Shown: one piece after another, positions 1-5,828 of the stretch
Layout: each line of letters begins with the position of its first letter
Position numbering within the stretch: position 1 is the first letter of the stretch
Assembly: GCA_023460055.1 (NCBI GenBank)
Contig: JAEWRJ010000032.1
Span: 1 to 18,628, forward strand
Source: Bacillota bacterium
GTDB taxonomy: Bacteria > Bacillota > Clostridia > Christensenellales > Aristaeellaceae
Direction: 5' to 3'
Length of the DNA stretch: 18,628 nt
Position numbers and translations under genes: made by a program
Notes under the pieces: model-generated
What the model saw: only the letters and a program-made list of their open reading frames with translations
Told to the model about the DNA's origin: nothing
Databases searched by the model: none

Positions 1-230
1 TATTTGACGCGATGCCAGGTAGTGTTGAAGTACTCAGCCTGCACCGCAGTACCATGGGGAATGTTAATCAAAACAGTCCCGCTTGAGCTTGCGGTTGCAC
101 GCAAGCGGACTGTTTGCCCGGCACCGACATTCACATACATCGTGGAATAAGCGGCCATTGCCGGAACAGCAATAGCAAGAAGAGTCGCGGCCACCATGGC
201 CAGCGCGATCAGTTTCTTCATCAATTTCAT
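1..230 (-). CDS. Secreted SH3b-domain protein, 3' end outside window
   Basis: The visible 76 residues are a signal peptide (MKLMKK, hydrophobic core, cleavage after VPAMA near residue 26) and most of a bacterial SH3 domain (TMYVNVGAGQTVRLRATASS, then INIPHGT and a TWH...VK end). SH3b domains usually bind peptidoglycan, so the product is probably exported to the cell wall. The ATG at 230 has an AGGAG-type ribosome binding site about 8 bases upstream. It is a close paralogue of the gene at 2969-3538, with the 'RLRATASS' stretch almost identical at DNA level, so a C-terminal peptidoglycan-binding repeat is expected beyond the edge. It has its own promoter and a leader of about 250 nt with the repeated RNA-like element. 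Exact function is unknown. Confidence 0.85.
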   Translation of the reverse strand, partial: MKLMKKLIALAMVAATLLAIAVPAMAAYSTMYVNVGAGQTVRLRATASSSGTVLINIPHGTAVQAEYFNTTWHRVK

Positions 231-254
231 TTGATTTCTCCTTTCATTTTAGGC

Positions 255-275
255 GCGCTTAATAAAGTCAAGCGC
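255..275 (-). promoter_or_regulatory. Conserved hairpin just upstream of the RBS, copy 1
   Basis: On the minus strand GCGCTT (275-270) can pair with AAGCGC (260-255), shortly before the ribosome binding site of the gene at 1-230. The paralogous leader has the same hairpin at 3563-3583, but with GCGCTAA/TTAGCGC, so both sides changed together. That compensatory change suggests a real RNA stem, possibly acting on translation or mRNA stability. No U-run follows it, so it does not look like a terminator. Confidence 0.45.
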
Positions 276-342
276 AGACTTCTTTTTGAGTTTTATGTTT
301 TCAGTTCTGGAGTTTTGATTAGCGCATTTCTGCGTCTATACT

Positions 343-441
343 GTGATTGGTATCCTCGGGAACATCCATCCCCTTGCGGATGGCAGCGGCCAAGCTAAGT
401 CTTGAATACCAGCCACTCAGTTAAGCACCCAATGGAATCAC
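343..441 (-). ncRNA. Conserved structured leader element, copy 1 (candidate riboswitch-like RNA)
   Basis: Read on the minus strand this holds the block TAGCTTGGCCGCTG found four times in the window. Nested pairings are visible: GTGATT/AATCAC (436-441 with 343-348), GGTATTC/GGATACC (404-410 with 349-355), and an inner hairpin CCATCC/GGATGG (378-383 with 366-371). It lies in the leader of the gene starting at 230, between a promoter near 496 and the RBS. Copy 2 keeps the outer and middle stems with sequence changes. I could not match it to a riboswitch class. The strand is inferred from gene position. Confidence 0.55.
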
Positions 442-495
442 TCCCTTTCCCGGTCGTCTCTGCCCGCCGGCCATCTTGCTCACCGGCTTGCTTGT

Positions 496-534
496 ATTGT
501 AGAAGGATTCAATAAAGAGCAGAATGAAGTATTC
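496..534 (-). promoter_or_regulatory. Promoter region of the gene at 1-230
   Basis: The minus strand has TACAAT (501-496) as a -10 candidate and, 27 nt further upstream, the block GAATACTTCATT (534-523). The paralogue has the identical -10 (3801-3796), identical block (3834-3823) and identical spacing, although the DNA between has diverged. No good -35 lies 17 nt from the -10, so the upstream block may be an activator site. The predicted start leaves a leader of about 250 nt. Confidence 0.5.
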
Positions 535-750
535 AGGAAATGTCCGTGCATTTTTTTTAATTAGCGTTTATGATGTTTATTGATGAAGATCATAGACAGG
601 CGCAGAAGAAACTGCTGTGAAAAACCGGGAGAAAAGCAAAGAAGTCATTTGGAAAATTAATTCTTTAGAGAATAACATGAAAAATCGATGAAAAAATGAG
701 TAATTATTGATCCTTATTTCGTTATATAAGCAGAGGGAGGTGAAGCGGAG

Positions 751-1269
751 GTGGAGGTTGCTAAAGGCCCTGATGACACAGCGGATCAAGAGTTTAGGCG
801 TATTGTTGAAATGTACCAAACATCGCTTCTGCGCATGTGCAGCGCTCAGTTGCAAGATAGCGTGCTGGCGGAAGACGCTGTGCAGGAAACCTTCATAAAG
901 ATCTATCGCTCGTTTCCTTCATTTAAAAAAGAGAGCAATGAGAAGGCCTGGATTATGAAAATCGCTGTCAATACATGTAGGGATATGCGCAGGTCAAAAT
1001 GGTTTCGATATGTTGACAGGCGCGTTACCCCAGATACTTTGCCCGATGAGCAAGCAACGATTGAGGAGACTGATGATGATCTCTCTTCTGCGATTTTGAA
1101 TCTGTCACAAAAGCTAAGAGAAGTGGTTATGCTTTTTTACTATCAAGATATGAAACTCAATGAAATTGCTGAGATACTTGCCGTTACTGTATCAACTGTA
1201 GCAAGCCGTTTGAGCAGAGCAAGAAAAAAGCTGAAGGATGCACTGGAAAGGAGTGATTATGATGACTGA
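751..1269 (+). CDS. ECF-type RNA polymerase sigma factor
   Basis: 172 residues, the usual ECF length. Region 2 is clear (about residues 10-80: EFRRIVEMYQ, then EDAVQETFIKIYRSF, the core-binding and -10 recognition helices). Region 4 follows (about 112-165: LSQKLREVVMLFYYQDMKLNEIAEIL, then a helix-turn-helix ending SRLSRARKKL). The start is GTG at 751, with AGGGAGG about 10 bases upstream and no in-frame ATG before residue 21. The stop overlaps the start of the downstream membrane protein by 11 bases, so the pair is translationally coupled, as is normal for an ECF sigma factor and its regulator. Target promoters are unknown. The nearby SH3 genes are plausible targets but their promoters show no typical ECF -35. 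Confidence 0.9.
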   Translation: MEVAKGPDDTADQEFRRIVEMYQTSLLRMCSAQLQDSVLAEDAVQETFIKIYRSFPSFKKESNEKAWIMKIAVNTCRDMRRSKWFRYVDRRVTPDTLPDEQATIEETDDDLSSAILNLSQKLREVVMLFYYQDMKLNEIAEILAVTVSTVASRLSRARKKLKDALERSDYDD

Positions 1270-2878
1270 GCAAAGAGAGAGAGAACTGATCCGCCGCGCC
1301 ATCAATCAACGCTTTTCCAATAGACAGGAAAATCCGTGGCTGGCGGAGAGGATTATTAAGACTGAAAGAGGTGAAATCAAAATGAAGAAGAAGTTGTCCG
1401 TCGGTTTGGTCTTTATACTGGCTCTGAGTCTGGCCGCTGTTACTGGTCTGGCCGCAGCGTTAGGCGGCTATTTCGACAGTTTTGCAAAGCTTGAAAACAC
1501 CTATGGAGAATATGAGCAATGGCCTGATTCTGCGAAGGTAGAGCTTGTGACCCTGATGATGGACGGGAGTATGTTCAGTGCTGAAGAAGCAAAGACATGG
1601 AAAGACCTTCCTTCAGGTCAAGAAAAAGAGAATGCAACTGATTCTTTGCTTGAAAATTATTTCAAGGGCATGGTTTACGTTGATACCTATAATGTAATGG
1701 AGCGAGAGTTGGGAGCAATAGACAGTTGGACATTGGAGGAGAAAGCCCTCTACACTTCCCTGCTGGAGAAATATGGCAAACAAAAAGAGGACTGGCCCAG
1801 GTATACCATTCCTACCTCGGGCGATATGAATCGGCAGGATATTGTCTCCCGCGCCAAGGATGCCCTGACTTCAAAATTTGAAGTGACAGATGAAATGCTG
1901 GACAGTAAAGTGTTGGAAACTAACTTCTTTTCAACGCAAATCTATGGTGATTTCGGGCCGGATCCGATATGGGAAGTAGCCTTCCGTGATCCGGGCATGC
2001 CCGGCATGGCATATGTCGCTGTGATGACCAGATCAGGCGAGATGCTGCTGATTGAGTCTCCGGCCAGTATGTACATTGCCTGGAATGAGGATATTATGGA
2101 AAAGGCAAAAATTATTGAGCCGCAGACGCACGATGCCGCCGAAGAAACAGCCATTGAGAAGGCTATCAATGCGCTGACTGAGATTAAAGGTCTTTCAATT
2201 GAAGAAGCCGAGAGCATGAGCGTGAAAACCTATTTTTTCATCCATGAACGTTACAGTTTAGGCTTGGAACCCGTGTGGATGGTCACTTTCGCGGATCAAC
2301 ACGGTCAGGGGGCGTACAAAGTGCTGCTGGGTTATGACGCAAGTTATATAGATGTTGTACGGGCCGAGAAGGAATTCAGCAATGTGAGTCGTAGATTTGT
2401 CAGTATAGATGAGCAATACTACCCTAATGGCATCATCAATGAACAAGGAAAAAGGTTTGATGAGTGGTCAAATGAGGACAAGGCCGCATTTTCGCAGGAC
2501 TGGAATACCGTTGTAGAAGATTACAGCAAAGCAAACCCTTACTATAAAAACTATGAAAGGGATATGTATAAAGCGACGCGGCACACTTATGGTATTCCTG
2601 ATGACAAAGCTATTTCCATACATGAGGCAATTGATATCGGCAGAAGGGCAATTGTTGCCGCCGGGGCTGATGAGGCTACTGTTCATGAGCGCGAAGTAAA
2701 AGGGTTTTATTTCGATATAACTACTGCTGATAAGCCCGTCTGGAAGCTTGATTTTGGTATATCAATATCGGAAGTCGGCGATTATTGGGTCTGGCCTTTC
2801 CGCGCAATAATTGATGCAAAAACCTCTGAGGTCATTGAGGCCTTTAGGGTAGAAAAACCATCGTACCCTCTTTATTAG
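1259..2878 (+). CDS. Membrane-anchored regulator coupled to the ECF sigma factor, PepSY-like exterior
   Basis: About 539 residues. A charged cytoplasmic N-terminus (RERELIRRAINQRF...NPWLAERI) of about 45 residues precedes one transmembrane helix (about 47-68), then a large outside part. The exterior repeats PepSY-like units: an acidic helix such as AIEKAINALTEI or IHEAIDIGRRAIVAAG, followed by PVWxxxF and a beta strand ending in a D-A-x-(T/S)-G/S-E type turn. ATG at 1259 is 6 bases after AAGGAG and overlaps the sigma gene. An internal ATG at 1382, with its own AGAGGTG and an export-like start MKKKLSVGL, could give a second form. Position and topology suggest an anti-sigma or sensing role; this is inferred, as I see no classical zinc anti-sigma motif. 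Confidence 0.75.
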   Translation: MMTEQRERELIRRAINQRFSNRQENPWLAERIIKTERGEIKMKKKLSVGLVFILALSLAAVTGLAAALGGYFDSFAKLENTYGEYEQWPDSAKVELVTLMMDGSMFSAEEAKTWKDLPSGQEKENATDSLLENYFKGMVYVDTYNVMERELGAIDSWTLEEKALYTSLLEKYGKQKEDWPRYTIPTSGDMNRQDIVSRAKDALTSKFEVTDEMLDSKVLETNFFSTQIYGDFGPDPIWEVAFRDPGMPGMAYVAVMTRSGEMLLIESPASMYIAWNEDIMEKAKIIEPQTHDAAEETAIEKAINALTEIKGLSIEEAESMSVKTYFFIHERYSLGLEPVWMVTFADQHGQGAYKVLLGYDASYIDVVRAEKEFSNVSRRFVSIDEQYYPNGIINEQGKRFDEWSNEDKAAFSQDWNTVVEDYSKANPYYKNYERDMYKATRHTYGIPDDKAISIHEAIDIGRRAIVAAGADEATVHEREVKGFYFDITTADKPVWKLDFGISISEVGDYWVWPFRAIIDAKTSEVIEAFRVEKPSYPLY

Positions 2879-2925
2879 AGTAAATAGAAATAAAAAGATT
2901 GATTGCAATATCCATCTGATACTAA

Positions 2926-2958
2926 GGGGGCTATCAAGAGATTTCTATGATAGCCCCC
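2926..2958. terminator. Hairpin between convergent genes
   Basis: A perfect 11-bp stem, GGGGGCTATCA (2926-2936) with TGATAGCCCCC (2948-2958), sits between the ends of the convergent genes at 2878 and 2969. It is likely a shared terminator, although the flanking U-runs are poor in both directions. Confidence 0.65.
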
Positions 2959-2968
2959 CATTTACAGC

Positions 2969-3538
2969 TTAGATTCCAAGAACGCCATTGTTTTTCAGGT
3001 ATGTACCGTAACTGATCCACAAGTCAGATTTCGTAGCAGGGCCCACAATACCATCAGAGGAAAGACTGTATCGAGTCTGATAGGCTTTCACAGCGCTAAA
3101 CGTATTATTTCCAAAGATGCCATCATCAGTTCCAACTGCCAATAATCCTTCTTGAATCAAGCACTTCTGCAGGTTCTTGACAGTATATTTCTTGGTGCTG
3201 CTCTGTACCAGATTAGTGGAGCCGAAGGCCTCAGTTACATTCTGCGGATGGCCGCCGGGGTTGTATGAACTCAAGAACTCAGACATCATATACCCCGTGT
3301 AACCGCTGTACTTGACCTTGTGCCAGGTACTATTATAGTACTCAGCCTGCACCGGAGTACCGTGAGGGATGTTGATCAAGACATCTCCGGTCGAGCTTGC
3401 GGTTGCACGCAAGCGGACTGTTTGCCCGGCGCCGACATTCACATACATCGTGGAATAAGTGGCCATTGCCGGAACAGCGATCGCCAGAACAGTTGCGGCC
3501 ACCATGGCCAGCGCGATCAGTTTCTTCATCAATTTCAT
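2969..3538 (-). CDS. Secreted SH3b plus peptidoglycan-binding protein
   Basis: 189 residues in three parts: a signal peptide (1-26, ending VPAMA), an SH3b domain (about 28-92, VNVGAGQTVRLRATASS through WHKVKYSGYTGYMMSEFL), and a C-terminal PG_binding_1-type repeat (about 117-182, VKNLQKCLIQEGLL...DDGIFGNNTFSAVKAYQ...DGIVGPAT). No catalytic domain is present, so it probably binds the wall rather than cutting it. The ATG at 3538 has AAGGAG about 8 bases upstream. The gene, its leader and promoter are a duplicate of the locus at 1-534, in the same orientation, with the ECF operon between them. Regulation probably involves the 250-nt structured leader. Confidence 0.88.
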   Translation of the reverse strand: MKLMKKLIALAMVAATVLAIAVPAMATYSTMYVNVGAGQTVRLRATASSTGDVLINIPHGTPVQAEYYNSTWHKVKYSGYTGYMMSEFLSSYNPGGHPQNVTEAFGSTNLVQSSTKKYTVKNLQKCLIQEGLLAVGTDDGIFGNNTFSAVKAYQTRYSLSSDGIVGPATKSDLWISYGTYLKNNGVLGI

Positions 3539-3562
3539 TTGATTTCTCCTTACATTTTGGGC

Positions 3563-3583
3563 GCGCTAAATAAGGCTTAGCGC
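3563..3583 (-). promoter_or_regulatory. Conserved hairpin just upstream of the RBS, copy 2
   Basis: Minus-strand GCGCTAA pairs with TTAGCGC (3583-3577 with 3569-3563), about 20 nt ahead of the RBS. It matches the hairpin at 255-275 in place, but its base pairs differ on both sides, which supports a conserved stem. Confidence 0.45.
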
Positions 3584-3633
3584 AGGTTGTTTTTTCGAAA
3601 CTTAGATAGATTATGCGCATCCTACGCCTGTGT

Positions 3634-3742
3634 GTGATGTGGTATCCCTTAGATCAACCAACCTATTGCGGATGGCAGCGGCCAAGCTAAGATATAGGAT
3701 ACCGGCTCACAGTTTGTGTCATTCAGTCACCAATGGAATCAC
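3634..3742 (-). ncRNA. Conserved structured leader element, copy 2
   Basis: It contains the same TAGCTTGGCCGCTG block. Minus-strand stems are GTGAT/ATCAC (3742-3738 with 3638-3634), GGTATCC/GGATACC (3703-3697 with 3647-3641), and an inner hairpin with one mismatch (3675-3670 with 3663-3658). The 5' flank GGAAAGGG.GTGATTCCATTGG is shared with copy 1. It lies in the leader of the gene starting at 3538. Confidence 0.55.
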
Positions 3743-3795
3743 GCCCTTTCCAAATCGTAGCAGATCGCCGTACATTTCCCTTTCGGCTTGTCTGT

Positions 3796-3834
3796 ATTGT
3801 AGTTGTTATTATTTCATCGAAAAATGAAGTATTC
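3796..3834 (-). promoter_or_regulatory. Promoter region of the gene at 2969-3538
   Basis: TACAAT (3801-3796) is the -10 candidate. GAATACTTCATT (3834-3823) lies at the same 27-nt distance as in the copy at 496-534. Conservation of both blocks amid diverged sequence is the main evidence. Predicted leader length is about 250 nt. Confidence 0.5.
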
Positions 3835-3839
3835 TTGAA

Positions 3840-3856
3840 ACATTCTGGAAGAATGT
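3840..3856 (-). terminator. Possible terminator after the SH3/PG-binding gene at 3872
   Basis: Read on the minus strand, ACATTCT and AGAATGT form a 7-bp stem with a 3-nt loop (3856-3850 with 3846-3840), 16 nt past the stop at 3872. Only a short TTTC follows, so it is a weak call. Confidence 0.35.
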
Positions 3857-3871
3857 CCATTTTGTTAAAAA

Positions 3872-4351
3872 TCATGGGTTTTCTTCAGCACAAAGGCACA
3901 AAGTGGCTGCATAAAGCGAGGCTTTTGTCTCAGGCGTAGCAGCTCCATGAATCGCTAATCCACGAATGCGCTGGAAGTGGATAAGGGAAAAACGTGTTTC
4001 GCATCCAAAGATGCCATCAGCGACGATTTGTGGCTGATATGGATGGAAGAATAGATTCAGGTCATTTTGAAGGTTCTTGACATAGATGCTCGGCTCCTTA
4101 GCCAGTGCGATTGACAGCAATTTATCTCCATACCGTGGCTGCCATTTTGATGGAGATAGATTAAGTACTGAAAGATACCGGGCCTGCATATAGCCAGCCT
4201 GCCCAAGCCATGTCACCCGGTACCAGAAACCGTTGTAGTGTTGTGCATCAACTTTTGTAAAGACTGGTATGTAATTAATGATGGGCGCAAACATCTGTGG
4301 ACCGGTATGAAGCGGCGCGGAACTTGCGCTGGTATAGATGAACATCCTCAT
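3872..4351 (-). CDS. SH3-like plus peptidoglycan-binding protein without a signal peptide
   Basis: 159 residues. Residues 1-66 align by pattern with the SH3b domain of the 2969-3538 protein (IPVFTKVDAQHYNGFWYRVTWLGQAGYMQARYL against the IPHGT...YSGYTGYMMSEFL part). Residues about 90-150 form a PG_binding_1-like repeat (VKNLQNDLN...VADGIFGCETRFSLIHFQRI). It starts directly at the domain, with no signal peptide or membrane segment. Its ATG overlaps the stop of the upstream gene by 4 bases (ATGA), so the two are co-translated. Either it acts inside the cell, leaves by another route such as lysis, or is a decayed copy that lost its leader. The frame is intact and the domains look complete, so decay is not obvious. 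Confidence 0.75.
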   Translation of the reverse strand: MRMFIYTSASSAPLHTGPQMFAPIINYIPVFTKVDAQHYNGFWYRVTWLGQAGYMQARYLSVLNLSPSKWQPRYGDKLLSIALAKEPSIYVKNLQNDLNLFFHPYQPQIVADGIFGCETRFSLIHFQRIRGLAIHGAATPETKASLYAATLCLCAEENP

Positions 4352-4824
4352 CCCCTCGCTTTCTTCGGCTGCGGTTTATTCTGTGCTGGTTGACCTGATG
4401 TACCATCGGGTACGATGCTGTTTTCAGTAAACTCCCCAAACAGTTCTAAAACGATATCAGGAAAGGCTTCACAAAAGGAAAGTATCTTCTGCAGGGCTTG
4501 AGCCTGATAGGTGCCGAGCTGCCTGTCAGAGCGAGTGAACAGCTCGTCCCAGTGCTTCATGTACTGGTGCGTGACCCTGTCCCATTCAAGCTTATCAATG
4601 AGGTGCGCTTGCACCACAAAGCGTTCATCATAGGTGAGCATGTCCAGCCAACTTTGGATAGTGCAGACACGGGTATCAGCAAGAATAATTTGCTCCAGTT
4701 GCTCGGGCGTGAATCCCTTTTTCTCCATTTTACGCAGCGCGGCCACAGCCTTGAAATCACCGTAGCGTTTTAGTGCTTCCCTGACCAAGCACTCCATCTG
4801 AGTATCCGTTATTTGGGTATTCAT
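4348..4824 (-). CDS. Sigma-region-4-like / ArpU-RinA-like regulator (tentative)
   Basis: About 158 residues. The start is ATG at 4824: GGAGG lies 7 bases upstream, while the farther ATG at 4842 would place that Shine-Dalgarno inside the gene. The middle resembles sigma region 4 or phage late-transcription regulators of the ArpU/RinA type: LDMLTYDERFVVQAHLIDKL, then a second helix pair and LGTYQAQALQKI where these proteins carry their recognition helix. The C-terminus is a low-complexity tail (QPAQNKPQPKKARG). It is the first gene of a two-gene operon with the leaderless SH3 protein. DNA binding is an inference from helix pattern only. The preceding leader of about 430 nt carries two structured elements and a terminator-like hairpin. 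Confidence 0.55.
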   Translation of the reverse strand: MNTQITDTQMECLVREALKRYGDFKAVAALRKMEKKGFTPEQLEQIILADTRVCTIQSWLDMLTYDERFVVQAHLIDKLEWDRVTHQYMKHWDELFTRSDRQLGTYQAQALQKILSFCEAFPDIVLELFGEFTENSIVPDGTSGQPAQNKPQPKKARG

Positions 4825-4852
4825 GTTTTTCCCTCCGATCATTTGAAGAATC

Positions 4853-4880
4853 GAAGAAAAAAGCCATATAAACGGGCTTT
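4853..4880 (-). terminator. Terminator-like hairpin in the leader (possible attenuator)
   Basis: On the minus strand AAAGCC (4880-4875) pairs with GGCTTT (4865-4860) across a 9-nt loop and is followed by a U-rich run (TTTTCTTC). It lies between RNA element copy 3 and the RBS at about 4835-4831, where the expression platform of a riboswitch would be. The stem is short, so strength is uncertain. Confidence 0.45.
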
Positions 4881-4894
4881 GCTTCCCTTTCCGA

Positions 4895-4939
4895 GTAGAA
4901 CAACCATCCTGTTGGGTGGCCAGCGGCCAAGCTATCTAC
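4895..4939 (-). ncRNA. Conserved structured leader element, copy 3
   Basis: It holds the shared TAGCTTGGCCGCTG block. It has a closing stem GTAGA/TCTAC (4939-4935 with 4899-4895) and the inner CCACCC/GGATGG hairpin, which has one A-C mismatch when read on the minus strand (a G-U wobble on the plus strand). It is shorter than copies 1 and 2 and lies in the leader of the gene starting at 4824. Confidence 0.5.
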
Positions 4940-5144
4940 ACCGGATGTTATCCTTGGCTTTCTTCGGGTATCAAGGGCGGGTGTGGTACAAGCTCCTTTC
5001 TTTTCTCCTGCCTATGTCATATCTTCGGTAGAAGCCCTTCACGGGGAAATGAAGCAGGCCGGAAATATCCTGGAAGTTTTCGTCCGGAGGGAAGCAACTT
5101 TGAAAAATACTGGTTACATCTTTGCGGATGTGGTATCATACTAA

Positions 5145-5205
5145 GGTCCTTGTAGAACACCATCTTGATGAAGATGGCAGCGGCCAAGCTAAGTTCCTCA
5201 GGGAC
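5145..5205 (-). ncRNA. Conserved structured leader element, copy 4, tandem with copy 3
   Basis: It carries the shared block. Pairs are GTCC/GGAC (5205-5202 with 5149-5146), GAAC/GTTC (5196-5193 with 5158-5155), and an extended inner hairpin CCATCTT/AAGATGG (5177-5171 with 5166-5160) with a 4-nt loop. The inner stem differs from the other copies on both sides, a compensatory change. It sits about 210 nt upstream of copy 3 in the same orientation. Confidence 0.5.
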
Positions 5206-5260
5206 ATTTTTATTGGTAAAATGCCCACGGGAGACTGCACTCAGGTCCTCTCAAAAATAT

Positions 5261-5288
5261 ACTGTACACACAAAGACTAAAAGTTTCA
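5261..5288 (-). promoter_or_regulatory. Possible ECF-type promoter for the 4824-3872 operon
   Basis: Minus-strand TGAAAC followed by TTTT (from 5288) resembles the -35 of ECF sigma factors such as SigW. TACAGT lies 16 nt downstream (5266-5261). Two ECF sigma genes are nearby, but the -10 is not a clean ECF match. It would give a leader of about 430 nt. Confidence 0.3.
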
Positions 5289-5308
5289 CATGTCATTTTA
5301 ACCTATAA

Positions 5309-5368
5309 GGAAATATAACACCGGCCAATAGAATATGAAATTCATATCCATATGCCTGGTTATATTCC
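5309..5368. promoter_or_regulatory. Inverted-repeat operator region
   Basis: A perfect palindrome ATATGAA-A-TTCATAT (5333-5347) is nested between a second inverted repeat, GGAAATATAAC (5309-5319) and GTTATATTCC (5359-5368), which differs by one extra A. It lies between the divergent genes starting at 4824 and 5409. The latter is an Xre-type regulator, so this is a natural candidate for its autoregulatory operator. Confidence 0.45.
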
Positions 5369-5383
5369 GCTAAACCTCGGCGA

Positions 5384-5389
5384 TATAAT
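5384..5389 (+). promoter_or_regulatory. -10 element of the 5409-7706 operon
   Basis: A perfect TATAAT lies 20 bases before the start of the Xre-type gene and just after the inverted repeats. The -35 position (TATATT, 5361-5366) is poor and overlaps the right arm of the outer repeat, which fits a regulated promoter. Confidence 0.5.
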
Positions 5390-5408
5390 AAACGCGAGGT
5401 GATTATGC

Positions 5409-5822
5409 TTGGCTGATACAATAGAGCGGGACAAGGAAGAACTGCTAAAGTTAGGAGCGTTTGTTCGTTCTGCGCGAAAAAGCCTGAAGCTCACACAAGA
5501 GAAGCTGGCTGATATGATAGGAACGCGGGCCTATTACATAAGCGAGATTGAGGCCGGGATCCGTAATCCAAAGTATACATATTTATTAAGACTTTTCAGC
5601 GTATTAGGGGCATCGGTTGATCCCCTGTTTTTGGGCGGCACGGACGAGTTGGATGAAGCCGGAACGCAGATGCTGAGCAAGTATAAGAGCATGGATGAAC
5701 GGGAGAGACAATCCATCAGCCGCATGAGCATGGTGCTCATGGCGGAGCTGCAGAAGTTGAAAGCGGAGTATGAAGCCGATGCGATATACAAAAGCAGCAG
5801 CGGAAAAACTGAAGGTAGATGA
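5409..5822 (+). CDS. Xre-family helix-turn-helix regulator
   Basis: 137 residues. An HTH_3 domain occupies about residues 14-70 (LGAFVRSARKSLKLTQEKLAD, then AYYISEIEAGIRNPKYTYLLRL, with the usual Q, S and E-x-G-x-x-x-P positions). A helical C-terminal half may dimerise. The start is TTG at 5409, with AGGTGAT 5-11 bases upstream; an ATG at 5405 in another frame gives only MLG and stops. It is first in a four-gene operon, 6 bases before an ECF-like sigma gene. It probably binds the inverted repeats upstream and controls the operon. Its effector is unknown. Confidence 0.82.
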   Translation: MADTIERDKEELLKLGAFVRSARKSLKLTQEKLADMIGTRAYYISEIEAGIRNPKYTYLLRLFSVLGASVDPLFLGGTDELDEAGTQMLSKYKSMDERERQSISRMSMVLMAELQKLKAEYEADAIYKSSSGKTEGR

Positions 5823-5828
5823 AGAAAG

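Noticed and set aside
343..441. Assignment of the leader element to cobalamin, T-box, SAM or c-di-GMP riboswitches
   Set aside because: None of their conserved cores (for example the T-box GGGTGG or GEMM tetraloop-receptor sequence) is present; a partial ydaO-like look is too weak to name.
343..5205. CRISPR array from the four repeated blocks
   Set aside because: The copies are hundreds to thousands of bases apart, vary in length, and have no spacer units.
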